A stretch of 64,000 nt of DNA from Anaerorhabdus sp036636695 (GCF_036636695.1 NZ_JAVWNW010000004.1), one strand, 5' to 3'; numbered from the stretch's first letter, positions 19,161 to 28,981 are shown. The notes: a model not told the origin generated them from the sequence alone. Made by a program: numbers and translations.

Positions 19161-20474
19161 ATGAAAGAAATTTTAATGAGTAAAATTTTAGAGAAAGAGA
19201 TTGTTTGCGGTGTTATTGGATTAGGTTATGTAGGGTTACCACTTGCAGTGGAAAAGGCGAAAGCAGGATTTAAAACAATTGGATTCGATATACAATGTGA
19301 GAAAGTCGATCTTGTTAATCAAGGGATTAATTATATTGGTGATGTAGTAGATGAAGAATTAAAACAAATAGTTGAATCTAATTTATTAAGTGCAACAACT
19401 GATTTCAGCTTTATTAAGGATGTGGATTTTGTTGCTATATGTGTGCCTACACCTCTCGATGAACATCAACAACCTGATATTAGTTTTGTAAAAAATAGTG
19501 CTCTTGAAATATCAAAGTATATGAAAATGGGATGTATTGTTGTACTTGAATCTACAACATATCCTGGCACTACCGAAGAATTATTAAAACCAATTTTAGA
19601 AAGTGGATCGGGCTTAATTTGTGGAAAGGATTTTTTCTTAGGATTTTCGCCTGAACGAGTAGATCCGGGTAACATTATTTATAAAACAAAAAATACTCCC
19701 AAAGTTGTGGGTGCTATTGGTGAAGACGCTTCAGAGATAATCTCATCAATTTATAGATTGATTATCGATGGAGATGTGAAAGAAGTTAGTTCACCTGCAG
19801 TAGCTGAAATGGAAAAAATTCTTGAGAATACTTATCGCAATGTAAACATAGGGTTGGTTAATGAGTTGGCTATCTTGTGTAACAAAATGAATATAAACAT
19901 ATGGGAAGTTATCGACGCTGCTAAGACAAAGCCTTATGGGTATCAAGCATTTTACCCCGGACCAGGTTTAGGTGGACATTGTATACCACTAGATCCATAT
20001 TACTTGTCTTGGAAAGCTAGAGAATACGGTTTTCATACGAATATGATTGAAAGTTCAATGATTATTAATGATAAAATGCCAGAATACTGTGTTGAACGTG
20101 CGATGCATATCTTAAATCGAATGAAAAAAGCTATAAATGGCTCAAAAATTTTAGTGCTAGGTGTTGCATATAAGCAGGATATTGATGATTTTAGAGAAAG
20201 TCCTAGTGTACGCGTGATTGAAGAACTATTAAAAGTTGAAGCTTGTGTAGATTATTATGATCCATGGGTGGATAGTTTTAAAAAAAATAATTTATCAATG
20301 AATGGTTTAAAAGAACTCAATGAACTAGTAATAAAAAATTATGATTTAGTAATAGTAGCAACAGCTCATTCTAATGTTGATTATAAGCTTATTCAAGAAA
20401 ATGCCAAATTTATCTTCGATACAAAAAATGCAATGAAAAATATTTGTACTCGCGATAATATTGAACTGCTGTAG
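19161..20474 (+). CDS. wbpA: UDP-N-acetylglucosamine 6-dehydrogenase
   Basis: 437 residues. NAD-dependent UDP-sugar 6-dehydrogenase of the WbpA/WecC group, oxidising the C6 alcohol of a UDP-N-acetylhexosamine to a carboxylate in two steps. Seen: Rossmann motif GVIGLGYVGLP, the CVPTPLDEHQQPD region, the central helical domain, catalytic cysteine C274 in GGHCIPLDP, and the C-terminal LGVAYKQDIDDFRESPS domain. An in-frame TTG/GTG start at 19113 is possible, but AAGGAGA at about 19150 points to ATG 19161. It heads a tight operon whose other three genes match WbpB, WbpD and WbpE, which makes UDP-GlcNAc the likely substrate; WbpO/WecC-type activity cannot be excluded by sequence alone. Confidence 0.9.
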   Translation: MKEILMSKILEKEIVCGVIGLGYVGLPLAVEKAKAGFKTIGFDIQCEKVDLVNQGINYIGDVVDEELKQIVESNLLSATTDFSFIKDVDFVAICVPTPLDEHQQPDISFVKNSALEISKYMKMGCIVVLESTTYPGTTEELLKPILESGSGLICGKDFFLGFSPERVDPGNIIYKTKNTPKVVGAIGEDASEIISSIYRLIIDGDVKEVSSPAVAEMEKILENTYRNVNIGLVNELAILCNKMNINIWEVIDAAKTKPYGYQAFYPGPGLGGHCIPLDPYYLSWKAREYGFHTNMIESSMIINDKMPEYCVERAMHILNRMKKAINGSKILVLGVAYKQDIDDFRESPSVRVIEELLKVEACVDYYDPWVDSFKKNNLSMNGLKELNELVIKNYDLVIVATAHSNVDYKLIQENAKFIFDTKNAMKNICTRDNIELL

Positions 20475-20483
20475 GTGTTGATA

Positions 20484-21557
20484 ATGAGATACGGATTAAT
20501 AGGATGTGGAAGAATTTCGCCAAACCATATAGCTTCAGTAAAAAGTTTGGAATTAGAAATAGTCGCATTATGTGATTTAGATATTGCTAAATGTAAAAAA
20601 CTTGTCAGTGATTTTGATTTATCACCAACAACAAAATATTATAGTGATTATTTAGAAATGATAGAATCGGAGAATCTTGATTTGATAGCGATTTGCACTG
20701 AAAGTGGGAAACACGCTAAAATAGCTCTTGATTGTATAAAAAGAGGTATAAATCTAATTATTGAGAAACCTATCGCACTCTCATTAAAAGAGGCTGATGA
20801 AATAATTAATTTCTCGAATCTGTATAATGTCAAAGTTTGCTCTTGCCACCAAAACAGATTCAATAAATCAATTCAAAAAATTCGTGAAGCTGTAGAGTTA
20901 GATAGATTTCAAGGTTTAATGTACGCAACAGCACACATTCGATGGAATAGAGGAGAAGATTATTATAAACAAGCACCTTGGCGTGGCACATGGAAGCAAG
21001 ATGGTGGTGCACTAATGAATCAATGCATTCATAATATTGATTTATTACGATGGATGATGGGTGGAGAAATTGAAGAAGTTGTTGGTATGACAGACAACCT
21101 TAATCATGAATATCTTGAAGTAGAAGATTTAGGAATTGCACTTATTCGCTTCAAAAATGGAAAATATGGAATAATTGAGGGCACAACTAATATTTATCCT
21201 CAAAATCTTGAAGAAACGCTTTATCTATTTGGGAAAAAAGGAACAGTAAAAGCTGGTGGAAAGTCGGTTAATATTCTCGAGGAATGGTTATTTGAAAATG
21301 AGACGGAAGATAGTGAATATATAAAGAAAAAATTTAGTGAAAATCCAAAAAGTGTTTATGGTTTTGGACATAAACCACTTTATGAAGATATGATTCAAGC
21401 AATCAAAAATAATCGAGAACCTTATGTAACTGCGCAAGATGGAAGAGATGCCCTAGAGCTAGTTCTTGCAATCTATAAATCATCTATGGAAAAAACAAGT
21501 GTAAAATTACCACTAGTAGATTGTGATACTACACAGTTTATATCGGAGGTGAAATAA
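20484..21557 (+). CDS. wbpB: UDP-GlcNAcA 3-dehydrogenase (WbpB-like)
   Basis: 357 residues, Gfo/Idh/MocA oxidoreductase. N-terminal Rossmann GLIGCGRISPNH, the EKPIALS motif that contacts the nicotinamide and carries the conserved lysine, and the DGGALMNQCIHNIDLLRWM segment of the C-terminal domain (His acting in substrate binding). WbpB-type enzymes oxidise C3 of UDP-GlcNAcA, giving a 3-keto sugar for transamination. ATG at 20484 is preferred to GTG at 20475 because AGGTG at 20473 is spaced 6-7 bases from it. The TAA overlaps the next ATG by one base. Assignment rests on the operon context as well as the fold. Confidence 0.87.
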   Translation: MRYGLIGCGRISPNHIASVKSLELEIVALCDLDIAKCKKLVSDFDLSPTTKYYSDYLEMIESENLDLIAICTESGKHAKIALDCIKRGINLIIEKPIALSLKEADEIINFSNLYNVKVCSCHQNRFNKSIQKIREAVELDRFQGLMYATAHIRWNRGEDYYKQAPWRGTWKQDGGALMNQCIHNIDLLRWMMGGEIEEVVGMTDNLNHEYLEVEDLGIALIRFKNGKYGIIEGTTNIYPQNLEETLYLFGKKGTVKAGGKSVNILEEWLFENETEDSEYIKKKFSENPKSVYGFGHKPLYEDMIQAIKNNREPYVTAQDGRDALELVLAIYKSSMEKTSVKLPLVDCDTTQFISEVK

Positions 21558-22141
21558 TGAACTTCTATGCTCATGAAAGTAGTTATATCGATGAGGGTGC
21601 TTTGATAGGAGATTATACAAAAATATGGCACTTTTGTCATGTTTTTCCTCATGCAATAATTGGAAAATATTGTTCAATAGGTCAAAATGTATCTATAGCA
21701 GATAATGTGAAAATAGGAGATTATGTAAAAATTCAAAATAATGTATCTATTTATGAAGGAGTTACTATTGAAGACTATGTATTTTGTGGGCCATCGATGG
21801 TTTTTACTAATGACTTAACTCCTCGTAGTAAATATCCAAAGGGAAGACAAAATTATGTAAAAACCCTAATAAAAAAAGGAGCTACTTGTGGTGCAAATTG
21901 TACAATTGTATGTGGAGTTCAAATTGGAAATTGGGCAATGATTGGATCAGGATCTGTTGTAACCAAAGATGTGCCAGATTATGCATTAGTTATCGGAGTT
22001 CCTGCAAAACAAATAGGATGGGTTTGTGAATGTGGGAATCCGCTTCATGAAAGATTTGAATGTAATGTTTGCAATAGAAAATATCAACTGTTAGACCACA
22101 AACTGTCACTTATTAATCAGGAGGAGAATTATGGAGTTTAG
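21557..22141 (+). CDS. wbpD: WbpD-like N-acetyltransferase
   Basis: 194 residues of left-handed parallel beta-helix (hexapeptide repeats such as IGDYTK, IGKYCS, IGQNVS, IGDYVK). Members of the WbpD group acetylate the 3-amino group of UDP-2-acetamido-3-amino-2,3-dideoxyglucuronic acid using acetyl-CoA. The VFTNDLTPRSKYPKG loop and IGVPAKQIGWVC ending are characteristic. The C-terminus carries two CxC/CxxC pairs (CECGNP and CNVCNR), a zinc-ribbon-like ending seen in this subfamily. Overlaps the aminotransferase gene by 11 bases. Confidence is high for acetyltransferase, good for the named pathway because all four enzymes are adjacent. Confidence 0.88.
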   Translation: MNFYAHESSYIDEGALIGDYTKIWHFCHVFPHAIIGKYCSIGQNVSIADNVKIGDYVKIQNNVSIYEGVTIEDYVFCGPSMVFTNDLTPRSKYPKGRQNYVKTLIKKGATCGANCTIVCGVQIGNWAMIGSGSVVTKDVPDYALVIGVPAKQIGWVCECGNPLHERFECNVCNRKYQLLDHKLSLINQEENYGV

Positions 22142-23261
22142 AGACTTAAAAATGCAGTATAAAAAAAATGAAATTGGTATAGATAAAGCTATAAAAAGCG
22201 TTCTTGAACAAGGGGATTATATTAATGGTCGAGAAGTGAAAATTTTGGAGTCAAATCTTGCTAATTATGTGGGTGTGAAGAATTGTATAAGTTGTGCAAA
22301 TGGTACAGATGCTTTAACCCTAGTCTTAATGGCATGGGAAATCAAAGAAGGAGACGCGGTTTTTGTGCCAAACTTTACTTTCTTTGCGAGTGGAGAGGTA
22401 GTGAGTTTTCAAGGAGCTACTCCAATCTTTGTTGATGTAGATGAAAGAACATTCAATATTTGCCCTAAAAAATTAAGAGAAGCAATTGAAACAGTGATCC
22501 GAGAAGGCAACCTAAATCCTAAAGTAATCATCCCGGTTGATTTATTTGGGTTACCAGCAGACTATCAAGAAATCGAAAAAATAGCAAAAGAATATCAATT
22601 GAAGATTCTTGAAGATGGAGCACAAGGATTTGGAGGAAGCATTAACGGAAGAAAAGCATGTTCATTTGGGGATGCAGCAACAACTTCTTTTTTTCCTGCG
22701 AAGCCATTGGGATGTTATGGTGATGGTGGCGCAATCTTTACTAATGATGATGAGACAGCGAAAAAGATAGAATCCTTAAAGGTACATGGCAAAGGAGTAG
22801 ATAAATACGATAATATAAGTATTGGAATAAACTCAAGGTTGGATACAATTCAAGCAGCAATTTTAAACATAAAGTTGCGTGCCTTTATTGAACATGAACT
22901 TAGTGACTCAATTAAAATAGCAAAAAAATATGATGAATTTATTTCAGACAAAATCAAAAAACCATACATCCCTATTGGATTCATTTCAAGTTATGCGCAA
23001 TATACAATTATTCTTGAAAGTAAAAAGCAAAGGGATACATTGTATAATGTATTAAGTGAAAAAGGCATTCCATCGATGATTTATTATAATAAGCCAATGA
23101 ATAGACAAAAAGCATTTGCTAATTTGGAAAGTTATCAAGATAAATACATGGTATCAGAAATGTTAAGTGATTGTGTTCTTTCTTTACCTATGCATCCATA
23201 TATGGAAATAACAGACATTCGCAAAGTAGCCAATATAATAAATGATTTTATTGAGAAATGA
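22131..23261 (+). CDS. wbpE: WbpE-like PLP aminotransferase
   Basis: 376 residues, DegT/DnrJ/EryC1 family. The PLP lysine is K191 in FFPAKPLGCYGDGGA; CANGTDAL binds the cofactor phosphate, EDGAQGFG carries the aspartate that pairs with the pyridine nitrogen, and NSRLDTIQAAIL is the dimer-interface motif. WbpE transfers an amino group from glutamate to C3 of the keto intermediate made by WbpB. The ATG lies inside the tail of the acetyltransferase gene with GGAGG-type SD just before it. Together with the three preceding genes it completes UDP-2,3-diacetamido-2,3-dideoxy-glucuronate synthesis. A terminator follows. Confidence 0.9.
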   Translation: MEFRDLKMQYKKNEIGIDKAIKSVLEQGDYINGREVKILESNLANYVGVKNCISCANGTDALTLVLMAWEIKEGDAVFVPNFTFFASGEVVSFQGATPIFVDVDERTFNICPKKLREAIETVIREGNLNPKVIIPVDLFGLPADYQEIEKIAKEYQLKILEDGAQGFGGSINGRKACSFGDAATTSFFPAKPLGCYGDGGAIFTNDDETAKKIESLKVHGKGVDKYDNISIGINSRLDTIQAAILNIKLRAFIEHELSDSIKIAKKYDEFISDKIKKPYIPIGFISSYAQYTIILESKKQRDTLYNVLSEKGIPSMIYYNKPMNRQKAFANLESYQDKYMVSEMLSDCVLSLPMHPYMEITDIRKVANIINDFIEK

Positions 23262-23337
23262 TAATTAGTATGTAATTTTTGGACTATACATTTTAAAATT
23301 TAATGTTTGATCTTGATTGAATAAATTAATATGCGAT

Positions 23338-23371
23338 AGCATTAACCTTTGAAACAGGATAGTGCTTTTTT
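23338..23371 (+). terminator. Intrinsic terminator after wbp-like operon
   Basis: Arms AGCATTAACCT and AGG-A-TAGTGCT pair around loop TTGAAAC with one G-T pair and one A-A mismatch, followed by a run of six T. It is 77 bases after the aminotransferase stop and is the only evident terminator of that operon. Confidence 0.6.
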
Positions 23372-23586
23372 ATTTATAAAAAACAAGTTGTTTGCATAGT
23401 ATAAATGTAAATAGAATATTAATTTCTTGCTTCAGCCTTTTAAAATAATAGAATTCGAGAAATTAATTTAATTAATCATATTTAAACAATGATAGAAAAA
23501 TACTAACAAAAATTATAACAGAAATGAACGCGTTAGTACGATGATTTAGTGACAAGATGAAATAATTCGTTAAATATCAAGTTAAT

Positions 23587-24714
23587 CGCAACAGTGTGTT
23601 GCGTTTAGATGAAACGTTTATAATTAAAGTGCTTATGCTTGATTTTCAGACATTACTAGAAAGTGAGGACATTTTTATGTCTCAATCAACTAAACACTTA
23701 AGCCTTAATGATCGTATCTGTATTCTAGAAGTTATAAATAATAATCAATCGATCGAGTGATTGGTAGGAAACTAGGTTTCAGCGCTTCCACCATATCTAG
23801 AGAATTACAGAATCATCGTACCTTGAAGAAAGCCAAGCCATTCAATAATGTTAAGAACACTGAACATTGTAAGAATTCTAGAACCTCAAAGGCTCTTTGG
23901 GTATGTCATGGTTGTAAATCATATGTTCACTATCGTAAAGACAAGTACATCTATGACACTAAAGAAGCTGATAAAACATATTCCACTACTCTTATTTCTT
24001 CTCGTAATAAAGTTGCTTGTGGTCAAGATACCTTTACTTACTTAAATGACTTACTGAAACCATTAATCAAAGATAAGGGGCAATCCTTCAATCATGTCTA
24101 TGCTTCTATCAGTGAACTGATTGGTATTAGTAAAAGCACACTTTACAGGTATATCGATAAAGGTTATTTAAAAGACATCAGAAACATTGACTTACCTCGA
24201 CTTCTTAGCTTACTGTGATGCGCACTCTTCTAAACAAAAAGGCAAGCTAGAAAAGAATCATCAATACATCCGTAAACTCTTCCCTCAGGGCAAATCGTTA
24301 AACTCTCTTACACAAAAAGATGTGGATAATATGAAGAATCACATCAACTCTACAAAACGCGATTACTTAGGTAACAAATCTCCATTTGAATGTCTTACCA
24401 AGAGTCAAGCCAATGCAATGAAAAAACTTGGGTATACAGAGATTGACCCCTCAAAAGTCACTCTCAACCTAAGTTTATTTAAGAAATAGTTACCAGCTAT
24501 TCCATCCTATCAAGCATAAGCAATTGTGCACCAAACACCTCATGACTTTAACCAGGAAAATGATGCATTAACTTGAAACCTTAATTCCATTTTCTTTTTC
24601 GTCATGACTTTTCTTATGCTTTGTACCCTCATATTACCATATTTCCTGCCTTTTCCAAGTAATAAATACTGTTGGATGTTTATTTTCCTTCAGTATTTAT
24701 CTTTCTCTGTTGCG
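23587..24714 (+). mobile_element. Broken IS30-like insertion sequence
   Basis: The transposase remnant at 23677-24489 is bracketed by CGCAACAG at 23587-23594 and its inverse CTGTTGCG at 24707-24714. At the left this is half of a 17-base palindrome (CGCAACA-GTG-TGTTGCG), and the 11-mer TGTTGCGTTTA occurs at both ends (23597-23607 and 24708-24718), so the exact termini are unsure. About 1.13 kb, in keeping with an IS30 element that lost internal sequence. No target-site duplication was evident. The non-coding part from 24490 to 24714 holds nothing else I can name. Confidence 0.55.
23677..24489 (+). pseudogene. IS30-family transposase, deleted and frameshifted
   Basis: Starts MSQSTKHLSLNDRICILE, the first helix-turn-helix of IS30 transposases, hits a stop at about 23758, continues in another frame with IGRKLGFSASTISREL, a CHGC zinc-binding area, ISKSTLYRYIDKGYL and RNIDLPR, then jumps frame near 24200 straight to YCDAHSSKQKGKLEKNHQYIR, the C-terminal DDE block with its catalytic Glu. 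The middle of the catalytic domain, with the first two acidic residues, is missing. So the gene has at least one early shift and one internal deletion and is dead. Confidence 0.85.
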
Positions 24715-25041
24715 TTTACTTGGAATGTTTCATTTAGATTGATTCTTAAGCAGAAGAAATAATAAAACCATTTTTGTTTGTTTCCGAAAAATAATGATTC
24801 CAGAATAATATATAAATTATATAGACTAATCATAAGAATAAATATCTAATGTTTATTATTCTATGCGTGCAAGAATGTGAATGTCCATTTACTTGTTTAT
24901 GGATAAGCATAGAAAATTGAGCTACAGTTTTATACTATCCAGTTCAATTATTACTTGGTATTACCAGACATCCCTGAGGTATTGAATATTTAATGTAAAC
25001 AGTATAATATATTAATAAAAAATGGAGAGGGTTTTGTTGGA
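24715..25041. other. Gap upstream of 25042
   Basis: About 330 bases after the IS remnant. No gene in any frame. A TATAAT at 25003-25008 (34 bases before the ATG at 25042) with TTGAAT 15 bases before it could be the promoter of the main cluster. Nothing else recognised. Confidence 0.4.
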
Positions 25042-26331
25042 ATGAAGATATGTAATACCATCAAGGAAAGAGGAAATAATCTTTTCAAATATATGTGCGC
25101 AGTATTTTTTGGGATTTTTGTAGGTTTTATTCTAATTAATTTTGTCTACTTGATTCCAACTGAGCCACTTAAAAAAAATATTAGTTCAAGCGCAATATAT
25201 ACTGGAGAAGAAAATTTGCATCCTCAAGTCGTGGATGGATATGTAAATTCAACTTTAGATTTATTAACGGATTATGTGATGCTAAACACTGCTGTCAATA
25301 AGTCAGATAAACCATTTTATGAAGCAGCAATGAGTTCAAATAATATTTATTACAATGAGAATAATCAAGATGTTGCACAAAATTTAATCGATTATTGTGA
25401 TGAAAAATCAGATTACTTAACTACAAGCTATGAAAGATATTGGCATGGATATTTAGTATTTTTGAAACCGCTACTTATTTTTTTCAATATTCAAGATATA
25501 ACTATGTTAAACTTTACAACTCAATTGATTTTGTTTAGCATACTTATCTATTTTATAAGCAAAACTAATGGATTACTTTGTTCAATTTGCTTTGCAATTG
25601 TGTCGTCTTTCATTGGATTTCCTTTAATTACTGGTATGAATTTGCAATATACTAGTATTATTTTAATATCATTAATATCTTCAATCATATTGTTATGGAA
25701 AAAGGAATGGTTATTCGAAGATAAGATACGACTAAACATCATGTTTTTAGTAGTAGGCATGATGACAAGTTATATGGATTTTTTAACTTTTCCCACGCTA
25801 ACGTTAACATTACCTTTAATATTATTTATCTTAAATTTGAAACTTTGTAATAAAGAGAAAATAGTATATGTCTTTAAACTTTCTTTGTTTTGGGTTTTTG
25901 GGTATATTCTAATGTGGGGGAGTAAATGGTTATTAGCTTCAATAATCCTAAATCAAAATGTTTTTAAGAATGCTATTGATTCAATTTTACTAAGGACATC
26001 TATAGACAATCCTTTCAATAGCAGTGAAAAATTTTCAAGAATTTTTTCTATAAAGAAAACACTCATTGATGTTTACTTAAGGAAACCTACAGTATTATTT
26101 GCTTTATCTTTTATTTTTTTTTCTATGCAAAAATACTTGCGAAAATTGGGTCTAAAAAAATACTTAATAGTATTAAAAGAAAACTTAATATTGCTTTTTA
26201 TAGGTTTAATCCCACTTGTATTTATTTTTCTAAGCGCTAACCATGCTATAGTGCATTTTTACTTCGTTAATAAACAGCTATTTACAACAATTATTGCTGT
26301 CTTGTTGTTTTTTAATGTGAATGAGAGGTAG
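25042..26331 (+). CDS. Polytopic membrane protein, capsule locus type
   Basis: 429 residues, one N-terminal helix (about 17-37), an extracellular region of about 100 residues (40-140), then some eight to nine helices. Features such as HPQVVDGYVNSTLDLLTDYV and YERYWHGYLVFLKPL recur in unnamed membrane proteins of Gram-positive capsule loci. Function is unknown; GT-C-like transferase or polymerase is possible. SD GGAGAGG precedes the ATG by 12 bases, a long spacing. It is followed by 196 bases without a gene. Confidence 0.75.
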   Translation: MKICNTIKERGNNLFKYMCAVFFGIFVGFILINFVYLIPTEPLKKNISSSAIYTGEENLHPQVVDGYVNSTLDLLTDYVMLNTAVNKSDKPFYEAAMSSNNIYYNENNQDVAQNLIDYCDEKSDYLTTSYERYWHGYLVFLKPLLIFFNIQDITMLNFTTQLILFSILIYFISKTNGLLCSICFAIVSSFIGFPLITGMNLQYTSIILISLISSIILLWKKEWLFEDKIRLNIMFLVVGMMTSYMDFLTFPTLTLTLPLILFILNLKLCNKEKIVYVFKLSLFWVFGYILMWGSKWLLASIILNQNVFKNAIDSILLRTSIDNPFNSSEKFSRIFSIKKTLIDVYLRKPTVLFALSFIFFSMQKYLRKLGLKKYLIVLKENLILLFIGLIPLVFIFLSANHAIVHFYFVNKQLFTTIIAVLLFFNVNER

Positions 26332-26502
26332 GATAAAACTGAAAACAAATGCCAGTCAGCAAAATAGCTAATTATTTAGAAAGTACAGTTAATATAGTAG
26401 ATCAATAAGCCTTGTCAGACAAAAAAATATATAGAATTGTCTTATAATAAGTCTTTTAATGATGAATTTTCATTTTAATGAATTTCAATAGTTATGATAA
26501 TA

Positions 26503-26511
26503 TGCTATCAT
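26503..26511 (+). promoter_or_regulatory. Extended -10 before GT4/primer genes
   Basis: TGCTATCAT fits TGnTATAAT with one change, 16 bases before the ATG at 26528. The SD AGAGGTAG follows. It would give a very short leader. Moderate support only. Confidence 0.35.
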
Positions 26512-26527
26512 ATTTTAGAGGTAGTTT

Positions 26528-27658
26528 ATGAAAATATTGTATTGTGCCACGGTAGATAGTCATATAATTAGTTTCCATTTAGATATAATTAAAGAATTAG
26601 TCGTATCTGGAAATATTGTTGATGTTGCTTCAAGCGGAGACTATAGTAACGAAGATATCAATTGTAAATTCAACATACCGTTTAGTAAAAGTCCAGTTTC
26701 ATAGGGTAATGTAAAATCTTACTCTCTTCTAAAAAAATTAATTAAGAATAGAAAGTATGATTTGGTAATAACAAATACACCTGTTTCAAGCTTTTTAGTT
26801 CGAGTTGCCGCAAGAAATCTAAATGTAAAGATTATTTATATGGCACACGGTTTCCATTTCTATAATAGTCTAGAGGGTAAACTTATAGGCAAAGAATATT
26901 ATTTTTTAGAAAAATTAGCCGCAAAGTATACGGATGCAATTATAACAATTAATAATGAAGACTATAAGAATGCTCAAATGTTTAAGTTAAAAAAGAAGGA
27001 TAATGTTTTTTTGCTCAACCTTGGGGTCGGGATTAATCTTAAAAAATATCAAGAAATCTCAATTGATGTTACTAAGAAAAAGAAAGAAATTGGCGTAAAT
27101 GATGATAGCATTATACTTCTTTCAGTGGGTGAATTAAATGAAAATAAAAATCATCTATTTGTAATTGAAAAGCTTGAAAAGGAGGGCATTTTTAATGCTT
27201 ATCCAACACTGAAATACATTATTTGCGGTGAGGGGCGGTTAAGGGCAAAATATGAAAACTATATAAAAGAACATTCATTAGAAGGAAAAGTTGTTTTACT
27301 CGGATTTCGATATGATATCAATGAGATTTTGAAAATAAGTAAAATTTTTATATTTCCATCAATTAGAGAGGGATTACCCTCTTCGATAATTGAAGCAATG
27401 GCTTCAGGATTACCAATTATTTGTAGTGATATACGAGGAAATCGTGATTTGGTTGAAACTAATAAGAATGGATTCTTATTTAAGTTAACAAGTGATGCTG
27501 AGTTTTCCACATATCTTAATAGTTTATTAGAGAATGAACTTGAATATAAAAGGATATCAGAAAACAATAAAGAAAAAAGCAAAAACTATGATTGTGTTAA
27601 TGCGAGAAGCAAAATATTAAGATTATTTAATGATATTGGTTTGGGGGATGGAATATGA
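26528..27658 (+). pseudogene. GT4 glycosyltransferase with one nonsense codon
   Basis: ATG at 26528 follows AGAGGTAG and opens a GT4 gene (MKILYCATVDSHIISFHL) that reads cleanly for 58 codons, meets TAG at 26702-26704, and carries on in the same frame to 27658. After the stop all motifs of an EpsD-like GT-B enzyme are intact: YMAHGFHFYN, LSVGELNENKNH, and the E-x7-E motif in EGLPSSIIE. The stop lies in PFSKSPVS-*-GNVKSYSLLKK, where relatives have Lys or Gln, so a single base change explains it. The 3' end overlaps the primer gene by 4 bases. It may be a true nonsense mutation, a sequencing error, or a readthrough site; the truncated product alone (58 aa) would not work. A restart within the gene, e.g. 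GTG at 26762... would lack the acceptor loop. Confidence 0.8.
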
Positions 27659-28977
27659 GAAGAGACATGAGGACGCAGCGTTCAATTGTATTAATTATGA
27701 ATTTTTTATTTATTATGATAGTATTCATGACTTTTGCCATATTATGGCGAGTTCTATATCAAGATGTTATAAGATTTTATGCGAAAGGATACACATTGCT
27801 TTCTTTGGTATTTATAACAATATTTGTAATTCTAATGGCATTATATGGTGGATTTAAAATCGGAATATCTCGGATTTTCGATATGCTTTTTTCTTCAGCA
27901 ATTTCCTTATTTTTAACTTTAATTGTAACATATTTTCAAGTTTCCCTTATTGCACGATACTTAGTAAATCCAATGGGATTTATGTTCATATTCATAATAC
28001 AATTAATTTTAGGATTTATTTTGATATGTGTAGAGCATCATTTGTTTTTTAAATTTTTTCCACCTAGAAAATGTATTGCTATTATGAATGATGATACGAT
28101 GGTAGTTAGAAAACTAGAAAGGCATCATCGGAAAAATATGACAATAGATCAAACGGTGACTTTTGATGAATTTTTGCAGAACTCTATTGATGTAAAAGAT
28201 TATGATTGTGTAATTGTTGAGAGTCTTAGTGAAAAAGAAAAAATTGTTATATCTCAATTATGTTATGAAAACAATGTTGTTTTATATGTTGTTCCTACAT
28301 TTTATGAAGTTTTGATACGATGTTCAAAAGACACACATTTCATTGATACACCAATTTTTCAAGAAAATAATTATGGGCCTTCTCAGTTTTCGAAAATATT
28401 TAAAAGAACTTTTGATATTTTGATTTCATTAATACTTCTTATACTATCTTTGCCTATTAGCTTAATAATTATGATAGTTATTAAGATTGATGATAATGGC
28501 CCAATACTTTATGAACAAGAACGCTTGACAATTCATGGAAAAAAATTCAAAATCAAGAAATTTAGAAGTATGACTATCAACGCTGAAAGAAATGGTAAAG
28601 CACAATTTGCAACAGAAAATGATTCGCGAATAACAAGAGTTGGTAAAGTTATTAGAAAGTATCGAATGGATGAAATACCGCAATTCCTAAATATTCTTAA
28701 AGGCGAGATGTCCTTTGTAGGACCACGACCAGAAAGACCAGAAATAGCAAGTGAAATAGAAAAAATACTACCGGAATTTAAATATAGATTAAAAGTAAAA
28801 GCTGGTTTAACTGGATACGCACAAGTTTATGGTAAGTATAATACAAAGTTACAAGATAAACTCTTGCTTGACATACTCTATATAGAAGATTATAGTATGG
28901 CTTTGGATTTAAAAATCATTGTTTTAACTTTTAAAATTTTATTTTTGAAAGAAAGTACTGAAGGAGTACATGAATGA
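27655..28977 (+). CDS. Priming polyprenyl-P glycosyl-1-P transferase
   Basis: 440 residues, bacterial sugar transferase family (WbaP/EpsE type). It starts repeat-unit synthesis by moving a sugar-1-phosphate from a UDP-sugar to undecaprenyl phosphate. N-terminal half: four to five membrane helices and a soluble region (about 135-225). Then a re-entrant helix (about 243-268) and the catalytic domain with KKFRSM at 301-306, the catalytic pair in DEIPQ (D339, E340), SFVGPRPERPE and GLTGYAQVYGKYN. It is the only primer gene in the window, so it is probably the committed step for the main polymer. The start ATG overlaps the preceding GT4 gene by 4 bases. The first sugar cannot be deduced. Confidence 0.93.
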   Translation: MRRDMRTQRSIVLIMNFLFIMIVFMTFAILWRVLYQDVIRFYAKGYTLLSLVFITIFVILMALYGGFKIGISRIFDMLFSSAISLFLTLIVTYFQVSLIARYLVNPMGFMFIFIIQLILGFILICVEHHLFFKFFPPRKCIAIMNDDTMVVRKLERHHRKNMTIDQTVTFDEFLQNSIDVKDYDCVIVESLSEKEKIVISQLCYENNVVLYVVPTFYEVLIRCSKDTHFIDTPIFQENNYGPSQFSKIFKRTFDILISLILLILSLPISLIIMIVIKIDDNGPILYEQERLTIHGKKFKIKKFRSMTINAERNGKAQFATENDSRITRVGKVIRKYRMDEIPQFLNILKGEMSFVGPRPERPEIASEIEKILPEFKYRLKVKAGLTGYAQVYGKYNTKLQDKLLLDILYIEDYSMALDLKIIVLTFKILFLKESTEGVHE

Positions 28978-28981
28978 AGTG

